The notes under the pieces were generated by a model, which saw nothing but the letters and a program-made list of their open reading frames with translations, ran no database searches and was not told the origin of the DNA. DNA of 64,000 nucleotides, taken from CAZGOM01 sp964542875. GTDB taxonomy: Bacteria > Planctomycetota > Phycisphaerae > Phycisphaerales > Phycisphaeraceae. Below are positions 44,660-52,886 of this stretch, piece by piece. Numbering within the stretch: the stretch's first letter is position 1; every line of letters starts with the position of its first letter. The position numbers were made by a program, and so were the translations under genes. The stretch is taken from contig CAZIWA010000014.1 in the NCBI GenBank assembly GCA_964542875.1, forward strand, positions 1-64,000, given 5' to 3'.

Positions 44660-45679
44660 TTGTCCCCAGACACCCCCTCATCCCCGCCGCCTCGCTTCAC
44701 CGTCACCTGGGAAGCCGACACCTGGAAAAACGCGCCTTACATGACGTTTGGCGGCCTCTTCCTGGTCATCGCCGGCCTCGCCGGAGTCATCTACGCCATC
44801 GTCGTTCTCGACCGCATGGCGGTCGTATACGCCATGGTGGTCCCCATGGTCATTGGCCACCTGCTCTTTTCCGCGGGCCGAAAAATCCTCCACATCCCCC
44901 AATCCCTCACCCTCGACGAAACCGGCATCACCTTCGTCGACCGCTCCGGCATCCCCCAATCCCACCCTTGGACCCAATTCGCCTGGGTTGAACGCCGTTA
45001 CGAACAGTACACCACCATCGACTTCCTCTATTTCTGCGACGCCTCCGGCGCCTCCCGCTTCAAACTCCCCGCAGCCATCCTTCAACTTCCAAACCTCCCC
45101 GCTGTCCTGAGCCATTACATCACCGTCCAATCCCCCCCGCCCCCTCCCAAAACCGCCATTGATCTCAAACACCGCCGCTACGGCCGCTGGGCCACCATCG
45201 GCGGCATCTTCGCCCTGCTGCTGGGTTCCTTCCAGATCGGCCTCCCCACCTACCTCTACCTCCGCGCCGGCCAGCTCGCCCGGCACGGCGTACCCGGCCA
45301 AGCCATCGTCACCGAACGCTATCTCGCCCCCAACGGCACCACCACCCGCATCTCCATCAAAATCAAAGGTGATTCCGGCAAGGAAGGCACCGGAGACTTC
45401 GCCATCGATCCAGACGCCTGGGACACCCTCGCCGTCGGCGACACCTTCCCCGTCCTCTACGTTCCCCACAACCCCGGCAACAATAAACCCATTTCCTCCG
45501 GCATAGATTTAGGCAATGGGCCTGACCCCAAACAACTCATCGCCATGGGCGTCGTCGCCCTCTGCTTGGGCTTTTACTTCCTTGTTTCAGGCATTAAAGC
45601 CCTCCGCACACCCCCCGCCGACCCGACTTCTCCACCGTCCGCATCCCCTCAAAATTCGTCCATCAACATCCAAATTTGA
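44660..45679 (+). CDS. DUF3592-like membrane protein, copy 2
   Basis: 339 residues, paralogous to the preceding protein: two early helices, a PH-like segment ('SLTLDETGITFVDRSGIPQSHPWTQFAWV'), a further helix ('GIFALLLGSFQIGLPTYLYL'), 'TTRISIKIKGDSGKEGTGDFAIDP...VGDTFPVLYVPHNP' and a last helix. The start is a TTG at 44660 with GGAG upstream; there is no better ATG. 37 bases after copy 1, so in the same transcript. Confidence 0.75.
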   Translation: MSPDTPSSPPPRFTVTWEADTWKNAPYMTFGGLFLVIAGLAGVIYAIVVLDRMAVVYAMVVPMVIGHLLFSAGRKILHIPQSLTLDETGITFVDRSGIPQSHPWTQFAWVERRYEQYTTIDFLYFCDASGASRFKLPAAILQLPNLPAVLSHYITVQSPPPPPKTAIDLKHRRYGRWATIGGIFALLLGSFQIGLPTYLYLRAGQLARHGVPGQAIVTERYLAPNGTTTRISIKIKGDSGKEGTGDFAIDPDAWDTLAVGDTFPVLYVPHNPGNNKPISSGIDLGNGPDPKQLIAMGVVALCLGFYFLVSGIKALRTPPADPTSPPSASPQNSSINIQI

Positions 45680-45737
45680 ATCCTTGACTTTTCATCTCTT
45701 TATCGGACAATGACGCATGTTCACAAGGAGGTGAACT

Positions 45738-46541
45738 TTGACCACCATGGATGGAAGGTCAGTGCGTCCCACGCCCTCTACGCAGCTCTCTCGCGAGCAG
45801 ATCATGCAAGCCACCATGGCATGCCTGACGCAGGACGGCTACGACGCCACGACCATACGCAGGATCGCCGCGCGCCTGGATTGCGCGGTCGGATCCATCT
45901 ACCGTTATTACACCGACAAGCACGAACTTCTCTCCGTTGTCACTCAGCAGGCCCTCGCGCCTGTGGTGATCGCGCTGGAAGCCGGCGAGTCATTCCACCA
46001 CAGCATCGGCCACTATCATCGGATCGTCTCGCAACACCCCGAGACGTACCGCTTGATGTTCTGGCTCGCATGCCACGACCCTCAAAGCCCGGTTGCCGCC
46101 GGCCCTCACGCACCCGCTGCGGTCGGCCAGCAGCCCCCCACCGGCCACTTTGATACATCCCGTGTGCCCCTCGTGGTCAACCGGATCATCAAAGGCTGGG
46201 CCAAACAGCTCGACAGCTTTGACGACGCCAGCTACGTCTGGGCCGTGCTCCACGGCATGGTCCTTCTGGGCGGCACCGTGCAGGACGTCTTCGACGCCGT
46301 CGCACCCCGCCTGGCTGGCGCCATCACCAGCAAATTCGGCGAACCCGAACCCGCCATCGCCCTCCCGGCCACCGACGCCGTTGCTGTCGAGGCAGCTCCG
46401 GTCCAGGAAGCCCCCCAGACCCTTCCGGTCATGGAAATCATCGTCAACCCCGCGGTGGCCATCCCCACCCCGCGCGTTGCCGTCCCCGCAGTCACCACCA
46501 CCGCAGTCGCCACGCCTCCCGAAGACGTCACACTGCTGTAA
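45738..46541 (+). CDS. TetR/AcrR-type transcriptional regulator
   Basis: 267 residues. TetR HTH (about 18-65): 'REQIMQATMACLTQDGYDATTIRRIAARLDCAVGSIYRYYTDKHELL', then a helical ligand domain, and an unusual Ala/Val/Pro-rich tail from about residue 210. The start is a TTG: AAGGAGGTGA lies 6 bases upstream, an almost perfect anti-16S match, while the following ATG is 15 bases away. Downstream of the DUF3592 pair, so it may regulate it. Followed by a terminator. Confidence 0.9.
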   Translation: MTTMDGRSVRPTPSTQLSREQIMQATMACLTQDGYDATTIRRIAARLDCAVGSIYRYYTDKHELLSVVTQQALAPVVIALEAGESFHHSIGHYHRIVSQHPETYRLMFWLACHDPQSPVAAGPHAPAAVGQQPPTGHFDTSRVPLVVNRIIKGWAKQLDSFDDASYVWAVLHGMVLLGGTVQDVFDAVAPRLAGAITSKFGEPEPAIALPATDAVAVEAAPVQEAPQTLPVMEIIVNPAVAIPTPRVAVPAVTTTAVATPPEDVTLL

Positions 46542-46570
46542 CAACGCCTCAAAAAACCAAACTGATTCCC

Positions 46571-46601
46571 AAAGACAGACGGCCCCAGGCCGTCTGTCTT
46601 T
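46571..46601 (+). terminator. terminator after the TetR gene
   Basis: Perfect 14-bp stem AAAGACAGACGGCC / GGCCGTCTGTCTTT with a 3-base loop, followed by CTTTAATC. Confidence 0.85.
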
Positions 46602-46628
46602 CTTTAATCATGTCTATCTTGTCTTGTA

Positions 46629-46665
46629 GGTCGGATTAGACGTCCTCGTCGTAATCCGACATCCC
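46629..46665. repeat. REP-like repeat, copy 2
   Basis: GGTCGGATTAGACGTCC, then TCGTCG and TAATCCGACATCCC. The arms TCGGATTA / TAATCCGA form a hairpin. Same family as 20886-20921. Confidence 0.7.
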
Positions 46666-46870
46666 ATTATTCATTTGAATGGCAAACATCACATCCCACG
46701 CCTCAACCCGAATCAATCTGAATTAATCCCAAACAACCTCTCCGCCACCTATTGCAACCCACCCTATCGCAGCGAGAAAACCATCAAGTAAATCTTGCCC
46801 ATCTTGTAAATCGTGTTAAAAAACTTTCCTTACCAAGCCCTCAAAAGCACATCTCTCTTCGCTAACCAGC

Positions 46871-46900
46871 CCCCAGCCCCTAGACCCCAGCCCCTTCCTC
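46871..46900. repeat. CCCCTAG repeat overlapping the hisA 3' end
   Basis: A 30-base unit with core CCCCTAGACCCCAGCCCC, identical to 49349-49378 over its full length. The hisA stop (TAG on the minus strand, 46880-46882) lies within it. Confidence 0.8.
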
Positions 46901-47614
46901 AAGCATCTCCCTTGCCTCGCGCACTGAAAACTTATTCTCATAAATCGCCTTCCCCACGATCGCCCCCTGAATCTTCATCGTCTTCAGCCGTTTCAAATGG
47001 TCCAAAGACCCCACGCCGCCCGACGCCACCACCGGTACATCTGTCGACTCCGCCATTTGCTGCGTCGCTTCGTAGTTGGGCCCTTTAAATGTCCCATCCA
47101 CCGCGATGTCCGTATAAACGATCGCCGCCAGCGGCCACCCCTTCACATCGCGCGCAATATCAAACGCCGTACGATCCATCACCTTTTCCCACCCGCGCGT
47201 AGCCACCTTGCCGCTCTTGGCATCCAGCCCAAGCACGATCTTGTGCTTGTACGCGGCGATCTTCATCAACCCCTCAAACCACGCCCAGTTCTCAAGCGCT
47301 GCCGTCCCCAGGATCACCCGGTCCACACCTGCGGCCAGAAGCTGGTCGATGCGTTCATTGCTGCGCACCCCCCCGCCCACCTCTACTTTCAGTTTCGTCT
47401 CCAGGCACACGCGCTTGATGATCGGCAGATGCGCCAGATTCCCATCCCGCGCCCCATCCAGGTCCACCAGGTGCATCCACGTACACCCCGCCGCTTCAAA
47501 CGCCTGCGCCTGCTCCACCGCATCCACCCGGTAAATCGTCTCCTGCGCGTAATCCCCCTGGTGCAGACGAACCACCTGGCCATTGCGAAGATCAATCGAG
47601 GGGAAAAGGTACAT
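46880..47614 (-). CDS. hisA: phosphoribosylformimino-5-aminoimidazole carboxamide ribotide isomerase
   Basis: 244 residues, (beta-alpha)8 barrel. 'FPSIDLRNGQVVRLHQGDY' carries the catalytic Asp8, 'LKVEVGGGVRSNERIDQLLAAGVDRVILGTAA' and 'PVVASGGVGSLDHLKRL' are the two phosphate-binding halves, and 'VYTDIAVDGTFKGPNY' carries the second acidic residue. It performs the fourth step of histidine synthesis. The ATG at 47614 has CAGGAG 6 bases upstream; a longer frame upstream is unlikely. The last residues (EEGAGV) and the TAG stop lie in a dispersed repeat. No other his genes are nearby. Confidence 0.96.
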   Translation of the reverse strand: MYLFPSIDLRNGQVVRLHQGDYAQETIYRVDAVEQAQAFEAAGCTWMHLVDLDGARDGNLAHLPIIKRVCLETKLKVEVGGGVRSNERIDQLLAAGVDRVILGTAALENWAWFEGLMKIAAYKHKIVLGLDAKSGKVATRGWEKVMDRTAFDIARDVKGWPLAAIVYTDIAVDGTFKGPNYEATQQMAESTDVPVVASGGVGSLDHLKRLKTMKIQGAIVGKAIYENKFSVREAREMLEEGAGV

Positions 47615-47639
47615 CGCGCACTCCTGTATCGGGTTCCGG

Positions 47640-47797
47640 TTCCGGGCTCTGAGTTCCGGGGGGCAAAAGGATAGCACATCTGTCAGGAAAAACGGGTTTC
47701 GGGTAAAGCCTAAGACCAGAAACACCCCTGCGGAAACCCTTCTCCTCTTTATTTTCTTACCCGATCCCCGAAACCCGAAACCCGGCACCCGATTTCC
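47640..47797. repeat. composite element with inverted arms, copy 1
   Basis: TTCCGGGCTCTGAGTTCC, then GGGTTTCGGGTAAAG (47694-47708), about 50 bases of spacer, then ACCCGATCCCCGAAACCC and further ACCCGG units to 47797. The TTTCGGGT arm is the reverse complement of ACCCGAAA. Another copy with the same order is at 59126-59231. It sits between hisA and the second Gfo/Idh/MocA gene. Confidence 0.65.
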
Positions 47798-47849
47798 GAT
47801 CCCTGCTAAACTATCCCCCTTCAAATTTCCCAGACCCAAGGAACCACCC

Positions 47850-49157
47850 ATGACCACCCCAAAAAAACTCACCGTCGGCATCATCGGCGGCGGCATGTTC
47901 TTCGATGACATCATCGGCCAGACCTTTAAAGACTTCATGCGCGGCGGCATCGGCCCGGGCCTCTCCTCCATCGGCATGTCCCACTTCGGCCACCAGGTCG
48001 GCGGCATTGAAGTCGAAGTCGTCGCCGTCGGCACACACTCCGCAAAATCCGGCACCGCCGGCAAAATCGTCGACTGGTTCAAAAAAGAATTCCCCAACTC
48101 CCCCGTCACCGCCCACTACGGCGACACCGTTTGGAAAGACATCATCAAGCTCTACAAGCCCGATGTCCTCTTCGTCGCCACCCCCGATCACCTCCACGCC
48201 CAACCCATCTTGGACGCCCTCGATGCCGGCATCGACGTCATCACCGAAAAACCCCTCTGCCTCACCACCGCCGAGACCGACGCCATCCTCAAGAAAGCTC
48301 AGGAAAAAGGCCTCATCGTCTCCGTCGACATGCACAAGCGCTACGACCCCTTCGTACGCGAAATGATGCTTAACGCCCACCGCAAGTACGGCCAGATCAA
48401 CCGCGTCCGCGCCGTCCTCGAAGAACCCCTCGAAGTCGCTTCGGAGATCTTCGCCTGGGCCGAGCACTCCAACCCCTTCGCCTACGTCGGCTGCCATTGG
48501 CTCGACGTCGTCCACCATTACCTGAAGGTCACTCCTGTCGCCGTCTACGCCACGGGCCAGAAAAACCTCCTCGCCAACTGGGACGTCCACCACGCCGAGC
48601 TCGCCAAGCGCAAAGGCAAGAGCGCCGACATGTTCAAGCGCCACCACAAGATCAACACCTGGGACAGCCTCGATGTCGCCGTCACCTATCAGGACGGCAT
48701 GCGCGGTGACTACTCCAATAATTGGATCAACCCCGCCGAATTCGAAGGCGCGGTCAACCAGGAAATCGAAGTCTATGGCATCTACGGCCGCGGCTTCGTC
48801 GACCAGCAGGACCGCGGCTTCCGCGAAACCGTCTCCGGCGACGGCACCCGCACCCGCAACCCAACGTTCGGCGGCCGCATTAAGCACCACGGCGGAAACC
48901 TCGAGGTCTTCGGCTATGGCAAGGCCTCCATCGTCTCCGGCATGCTCGCCATCATCCGCCGCCGTGTCTTCGGCGAATCACTCGCCTCCCTCGACGAAAC
49001 CTACCCCACCGCCGCCAGCCAGCGCGACTGCGTGCGCATCATCGAAGCCGCCGGCATCGTCGCTCAGAAAAACTACGATTCCTTCCTCGCCAACAAAGGC
49101 TGCCCCGTCTCCGCACGCCTCCACGCCAACGGCATCGAAATCATCGAACCCAAATAA
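47850..49157 (+). CDS. Gfo/Idh/MocA family oxidoreductase
   Basis: 435 residues. 'LTVGIIGGGMFFDDIIGQTF' is the NAD(P)-binding start with an unusual spacing, then 'VLFVATPDHLHAQPILDALDAGIDVITEKPLCL' with the EKP motif, and the long C-terminal sheet domain. It is longer than average (about 330-390), with an extra segment near residues 20-40. AAGGA lies 8 bases before the ATG at 47850; an upstream in-frame start is rejected. Substrate unknown, likely a sugar or inositol-type compound. Followed by a tandem heptamer and a terminator. Confidence 0.9.
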   Translation: MTTPKKLTVGIIGGGMFFDDIIGQTFKDFMRGGIGPGLSSIGMSHFGHQVGGIEVEVVAVGTHSAKSGTAGKIVDWFKKEFPNSPVTAHYGDTVWKDIIKLYKPDVLFVATPDHLHAQPILDALDAGIDVITEKPLCLTTAETDAILKKAQEKGLIVSVDMHKRYDPFVREMMLNAHRKYGQINRVRAVLEEPLEVASEIFAWAEHSNPFAYVGCHWLDVVHHYLKVTPVAVYATGQKNLLANWDVHHAELAKRKGKSADMFKRHHKINTWDSLDVAVTYQDGMRGDYSNNWINPAEFEGAVNQEIEVYGIYGRGFVDQQDRGFRETVSGDGTRTRNPTFGGRIKHHGGNLEVFGYGKASIVSGMLAIIRRRVFGESLASLDETYPTAASQRDCVRIIEAAGIVAQKNYDSFLANKGCPVSARLHANGIEIIEPK

Positions 49158-49193
49158 GGCCTCCAAGGACACAGAAGGCCAGCGGCCTTTCGG

Positions 49194-49228
49194 GTCTCGA
49201 GTCTCGAGTCTCGAGTCTCGAGTCTCGA
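49194..49228. repeat. five tandem GTCTCGA heptamers
   Basis: Five exact head-to-tail copies of GTCTCGA between the dehydrogenase stop and its terminator. Each junction makes the palindrome CTCGAG. Too short in period to be a CRISPR. Confidence 0.9.
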
Positions 49229-49258
49229 GTCAGAAAATCATAAATTCCAACACACACC

Positions 49259-49284
49259 AGAGGGGTCCCAAACGGGACCCCTCT
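49259..49284 (+). terminator. terminator after the dehydrogenase gene
   Basis: Perfect 11-bp stem AGAGGGGTCCC / GGGACCCCTCT with a 4-base loop, followed by TTCTTTT. Confidence 0.85.
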
Positions 49285-49306
49285 TTCTTTTCCAACTCCT
49301 TCCTCT

Positions 49307-49378
49307 ACCCGATCCCCGAGAAATCCGCAGGCTTCTGCTCTGACCAGACCCCAGCCCCTAGACCCCAGCCCCTTCCTC
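49307..49378. repeat. composite/CCCCTAG repeat after the hydrolase gene
   Basis: ACCCGATCCCCGA (49307-49319), then TCTGACCAGACCCCAGCCCC and TAGACCCCAGCCCCTTCCTC to 49378. The hydrolase stop (49380) is one base outside it. Confidence 0.7.
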
Positions 49379-49379
49379 G

Positions 49380-50459
49380 TCAATCGGCATTCTTCGCCAG
49401 CCGCACCCCCTCAGCCAGCGGATATCCCTTGCTGTCCAGCGACCGAAAGTCCGGCGTCCCCTTCTCTTCCAGCACAAACTGCCGTAAAAACTCCAGCGTC
49501 TCCTGCGCCACCATCTGCACCTGCCTGGGGTTGTCAGGCCCGGCGCCCGCCCAGCGGTTCCCCGGCCCGGCAATACCGCCGAAATTGTGCTGCGCCCCGT
49601 CGATCCAAAGCAGATAACGGTCACCCTTGGGCGAGTTATCAAACGCCTCTTTACGCCAAAGCCCTGTCTGCTTATCCATACCCGGCATGGGTGAGCCATC
49701 GTTGTCGCCGGTGATCATCAGCACCGGCTTTTTGATCTTCGCAAACGAATCCGCCTTCACCGCCGCCCCCGTGCCGGGCGGGCTGATCGCCACAAATGCC
49801 TTGGGCCGGCTGTCGGTCATCTGCGCAGACCGAAGCCCCACCTTCAATTCCATGCCCGCCATCAGCATCGCAGTGTGCGCCCCGTAGGAGTGCCCCACCA
49901 CGGCTAGCTTTTGCGCATCCACCTTCCCCTTCAAGTCCGGGATCTGCTCACTGACCCACTTGATCTGGTCAATCACATGCCCCACATCCTCGGGCCGCTG
50001 ACGCCACTGCGATGTCACATGCTTGCTGGAAACCAGCTCTCCCACGTTCTTGTACTGCTCGCGTTCCTCCTTTGGCATCAGCGTCAGGCTGTCCCCAAAC
50101 GTCGGGCGGATCACCACAAACCCATTGCCCGCCCAGTAATCCGCCAGCGGCTGGTACCCATCCTTGGACCCCAGCGCCCCATGGCACAGCACGATCACCC
50201 CAAACGGCCCAGGCCCGACCGGATAAGTCACCCGTATGGGCACATCCCGCTCCCCTCGGCCCGGCTTCACAACCAGATCCTGCGCTTCCATCACCTTAAA
50301 AGCCATCGCCTGAGGCGGCGTCTGCGCCGCCGGCTTCTCAACCTTCACATCCGTTCCGCCATACACAAAACCGGCCCCCATCACCCCCGCAAGCATTAGC
50401 GCCATCAGCCTTTGACTGATGCTCCACCTCCGGATTCGCCGCCGCATGACGCTTTCCAT
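49380..50459 (-). CDS. secreted alpha/beta hydrolase, dienelactone-hydrolase-like
   Basis: 359 residues. Basic start and a signal helix ('LMALMLAGVMGAGFVYGG'), then an alpha/beta-hydrolase fold: 'PFGVIVLCHGALGSKDGYQPLADYW', nucleophile elbow GHSYGA, 'PVLMITGDNDGSPM' (acid Asp) and 'GAQHNFGG' (base His). The layout resembles chlorophyllase/PAF-acetylhydrolase-like enzymes. TTAAGGAGG lies just upstream of the ATG at 50459. Substrate unknown. Divergent from the DUF4056 lipoprotein. Confidence 0.88.
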   Translation of the reverse strand: MESVMRRRIRRWSISQRLMALMLAGVMGAGFVYGGTDVKVEKPAAQTPPQAMAFKVMEAQDLVVKPGRGERDVPIRVTYPVGPGPFGVIVLCHGALGSKDGYQPLADYWAGNGFVVIRPTFGDSLTLMPKEEREQYKNVGELVSSKHVTSQWRQRPEDVGHVIDQIKWVSEQIPDLKGKVDAQKLAVVGHSYGAHTAMLMAGMELKVGLRSAQMTDSRPKAFVAISPPGTGAAVKADSFAKIKKPVLMITGDNDGSPMPGMDKQTGLWRKEAFDNSPKGDRYLLWIDGAQHNFGGIAGPGNRWAGAGPDNPRQVQMVAQETLEFLRQFVLEEKGTPDFRSLDSKGYPLAEGVRLAKNAD

Positions 50460-50760
50460 AAAACCCTCCTTAAACCCCAGCCGCAAGCCGTTTCTTAATA
50501 CATAACTCCCTGATCTGACCACTAATTGCATTAAAAACCCTACCTGTAGCCCCAGTCAAGCAAAATCCTCATCTTCCCTTCACAAAGTACCTCGCCTGCC
50601 CTCTCTTGCCGCCCAAACCCATGCCGCCAAGGTCGGTACTCCTATCCCCCGATCGTGGCCGCTCCCCTAGTACCCCTCAGCACTTTACCGATGACGCCAA
50701 AACAACCCTGCGCGTACTGTTTTTTGTAGGTAGACAACCACTCAAAGACTGGAGATTTGT
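50460..50760. other. intergenic region between hydrolase and DUF4056-like gene
   Basis: 301 bases between divergent genes. I see no gene; it must hold both promoters. Confidence 0.5.
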
Positions 50761-51894
50761 ATGCGCCCACTCTTTGATAACTCGCGCCGGCGTCCCGCCG
50801 TGCTGACACTCTTGATCGCCCTTCTGGCAGGCCTCGCCGGCTGCTCCTCAGCCCCCCGCACCCGCTTGGGTGCCCTGCCCTGCCCCGGCACCTTCACCCT
50901 CTATGAACTGGCCGACCCCTCTAACCTCGGCCCCGCCCGCTATGAGTCCACTCCCCGCTTTGGTGAGGTCGACGAATGTGAACGCGGGATCATCTACACC
51001 CGCCGAGCCGGCTTCCTGGATCTCGCCCACCTGCGCGAAACCATGGACTGGTCCTGGTACGCCTCACGCAAGGTCGCCAAGGCGCTGCAAACCCGCCAGC
51101 CTTCAGTCGCCTTTGAAGGCTACGACGGCTGCCTCTTCACCCTCACCTTTAACTACCCCCACGACTGGGACACCCTCTCCCTGTCCGAGAAGCAGCACAT
51201 TGAAGCCCAGCTCTCCCGGAAAATCGGCGAGCTTGTCGCCTACCACGCCATGACCTGGCACGAAATCATCACCTGGTTCGGCTACCGGACCACCCTCATC
51301 ATTCCCGAGGATGGTTCGTCCTTCACCTATGAAGACACCATGTCCCACCTCGTGGGGATCTACGCCGCAGACGATGCCCTGCGCAACTCCACCGGCAATT
51401 GGGACAAGGATGCCACCCATAGCCTCAAGAAGCAGCTCGATCACCTGGGCGTCGTCTCCCAGGATGAGGCATCAGACATCGTGCATCTGGTTAAAAACCA
51501 ATGGTGGAAAGACGGAGTCTGCATCAAGCGGAACCTGGACCTCGGCCGCGACGCCGGCGGCATCCAGCCCTGGCTCGTCCGCGGCGCACCCGGCTCTCGC
51601 CTGGCAGACTCACCCGCTGAATTCTTCCCCCTCCCCTCGCTCTCCAACATCGCCGGTAAAGACTACACAGGCTTCTGGCGCATGACCATCAAACCCACGC
51701 TTTTGATCCCGGATGAAGTCAAAACCGTCTCCTCAGCGGCCCACCACAACATCGATCCCGACGTCCACTTCCCCATCCTGATGGATCGCATCCGAAAGGA
51801 AATGAAGCACAAGTTCGGCCCCATGGTCGACCGCCCCTACAACGACTGGCCCGTCAAAAACCCCGTCCTCATCACCGACCGCTCACTGGACTAA
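50761..51894 (+). CDS. DUF4056-like lipoprotein
   Basis: 377 residues. Lipobox LAGC (Cys about residue 28). The mature protein carries 'YHAMTWHEIITWFGYRT' and 'SSFTYEDTMSHLVGIYAADDAL', motifs I associate with DUF4056 lipoproteins, and it has a dense acidic and aromatic content. The HE in the TWHEI motif looks like a metal-site candidate, but no function is established. Its start is the ATG at 50761; no strong ribosome site stands out. Convergent with the LOG gene. Confidence 0.75.
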   Translation: MRPLFDNSRRRPAVLTLLIALLAGLAGCSSAPRTRLGALPCPGTFTLYELADPSNLGPARYESTPRFGEVDECERGIIYTRRAGFLDLAHLRETMDWSWYASRKVAKALQTRQPSVAFEGYDGCLFTLTFNYPHDWDTLSLSEKQHIEAQLSRKIGELVAYHAMTWHEIITWFGYRTTLIIPEDGSSFTYEDTMSHLVGIYAADDALRNSTGNWDKDATHSLKKQLDHLGVVSQDEASDIVHLVKNQWWKDGVCIKRNLDLGRDAGGIQPWLVRGAPGSRLADSPAEFFPLPSLSNIAGKDYTGFWRMTIKPTLLIPDEVKTVSSAAHHNIDPDVHFPILMDRIRKEMKHKFGPMVDRPYNDWPVKNPVLITDRSLD

Positions 51895-51944
51895 TCCTGC
51901 AACTCATGTTCGTCCTTATACCCGTCCCCCGACCTCCTCCTCCC

Positions 51945-52685
51945 TCACTGGTTCACACTATCCATCGGCCCCGTGGACGCGTTGATCGCCCCCGGCAGTG
52001 ACGCCTTGCGCGCCGAAGAATTCCTCAGCCAGCACTGGCTCTTGTAGCAATCGTTGATGATCGCCACCGCCTCGTCCACATCATCGGTCACGTAGAACAA
52101 ATCCAGGTCAGCGGCGCTGATCATGTGGTTCTCTTCCAGCATCGCCTGCTTCACCCATGCCATCAGCCCATCCCAGAACTTGTGCCCGATGAGCACCACC
52201 GGGAACGGGTCCACCTTGTGGGTTTGGATCAGCGTAATGGCCTCAAAAAACTCATCCATCGTGCCAAACCCGCCGGGGAAGCAGACAAACCCCTTGGCGT
52301 ATTTCACGAACATCACCTTGCGCACGAAGAAGTATTTGAACATCAGTTCGTGGGTCTGGTACGGGTTGGGCTTCTGCTCCATGGGCAGCTTGATGTTGAG
52401 CCCGATAGACTTCCCGCCCGCGTCGTAGGCGCCCTTGTTGCCGGCTTCCATGATGCCCGGCCCGCCGCCGGTGATGATGGCGAAGTCCTGCTTGGCCAGC
52501 TTATAGGCCAGGCGTTCTGCCGCTTTGTAATAAGGGTCATCAGGCCGTGTGCGCGCGGACCCGAAAATCGACACCGCCGGCCCGGTTTCGGCCAGCGTCT
52601 CGTTACCTTCCACAAACTCTGAAATCACCCGGAACATCCGCCAGCTTTCCGTGCTGAACCGGTTCAACGTCTCGTTGTTTTCCAA
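51945..52685 (-). CDS. TIGR00730/LOG family protein
   Basis: 246 residues. Rossmann-like: 'VSIFGSARTRPDDPYYKAAERLAYKLAKQDFAIITGGGPGIMEAGNKGAYDAGG' and 'GFVCFPGGFGTMDEFFEAITLIQTHKVDPFPVVLIG', with the PGGxGTxxE motif of the lysine-decarboxylase-like / cytokinin riboside 5'-monophosphate phosphoribohydrolase family. It starts with TTG; GAGAGAGGG lies about 8 bases upstream. Convergent with the DUF4056-like gene. Nucleotide-metabolism role is family knowledge; substrate not shown. Confidence 0.93.
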   Translation of the reverse strand: MENNETLNRFSTESWRMFRVISEFVEGNETLAETGPAVSIFGSARTRPDDPYYKAAERLAYKLAKQDFAIITGGGPGIMEAGNKGAYDAGGKSIGLNIKLPMEQKPNPYQTHELMFKYFFVRKVMFVKYAKGFVCFPGGFGTMDEFFEAITLIQTHKVDPFPVVLIGHKFWDGLMAWVKQAMLEENHMISAADLDLFYVTDDVDEAVAIINDCYKSQCWLRNSSARKASLPGAINASTGPMDSVNQ

Positions 52686-52886
52686 TGGGAACCCTCTCTC
52701 TTGATTCTGTATCGTGGAACCGATGAATTGTAGGTTCGCGGATCGCTGTCAACAGCACTTGCCCAAACTTTTTCGCCAAACCTCAAAAATCCGGAGTGGC
52801 ACAGCACGGCCCAAAGCAGTGCTTGTCTTGCACGCGCCCACTCCTATGCTGCTGACTCACAAACTATCAAATTGTAAAAACCAACC

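Larger units (their letters stand above)
46542..46879. other. intergenic region with terminator and REP-like repeat
   Basis: 338 bases without a gene. It holds the terminator of the TetR gene (46571-46601), the TCGGATTA repeat (46629-46665), and part of the CCCCTAG repeat (46871-46900), which runs into the end of hisA. Confidence 0.6.

Noticed and set aside
47811..48890. A 359-residue antisense frame over the second Gfo/Idh/MocA gene
   Set aside because: Same cause; sequence is acidic low-complexity and lies wholly within a well-supported gene.
49194..49228. Tandem heptamer as a CRISPR array
   Set aside because: Seven-base period with no spacers and no cas genes.
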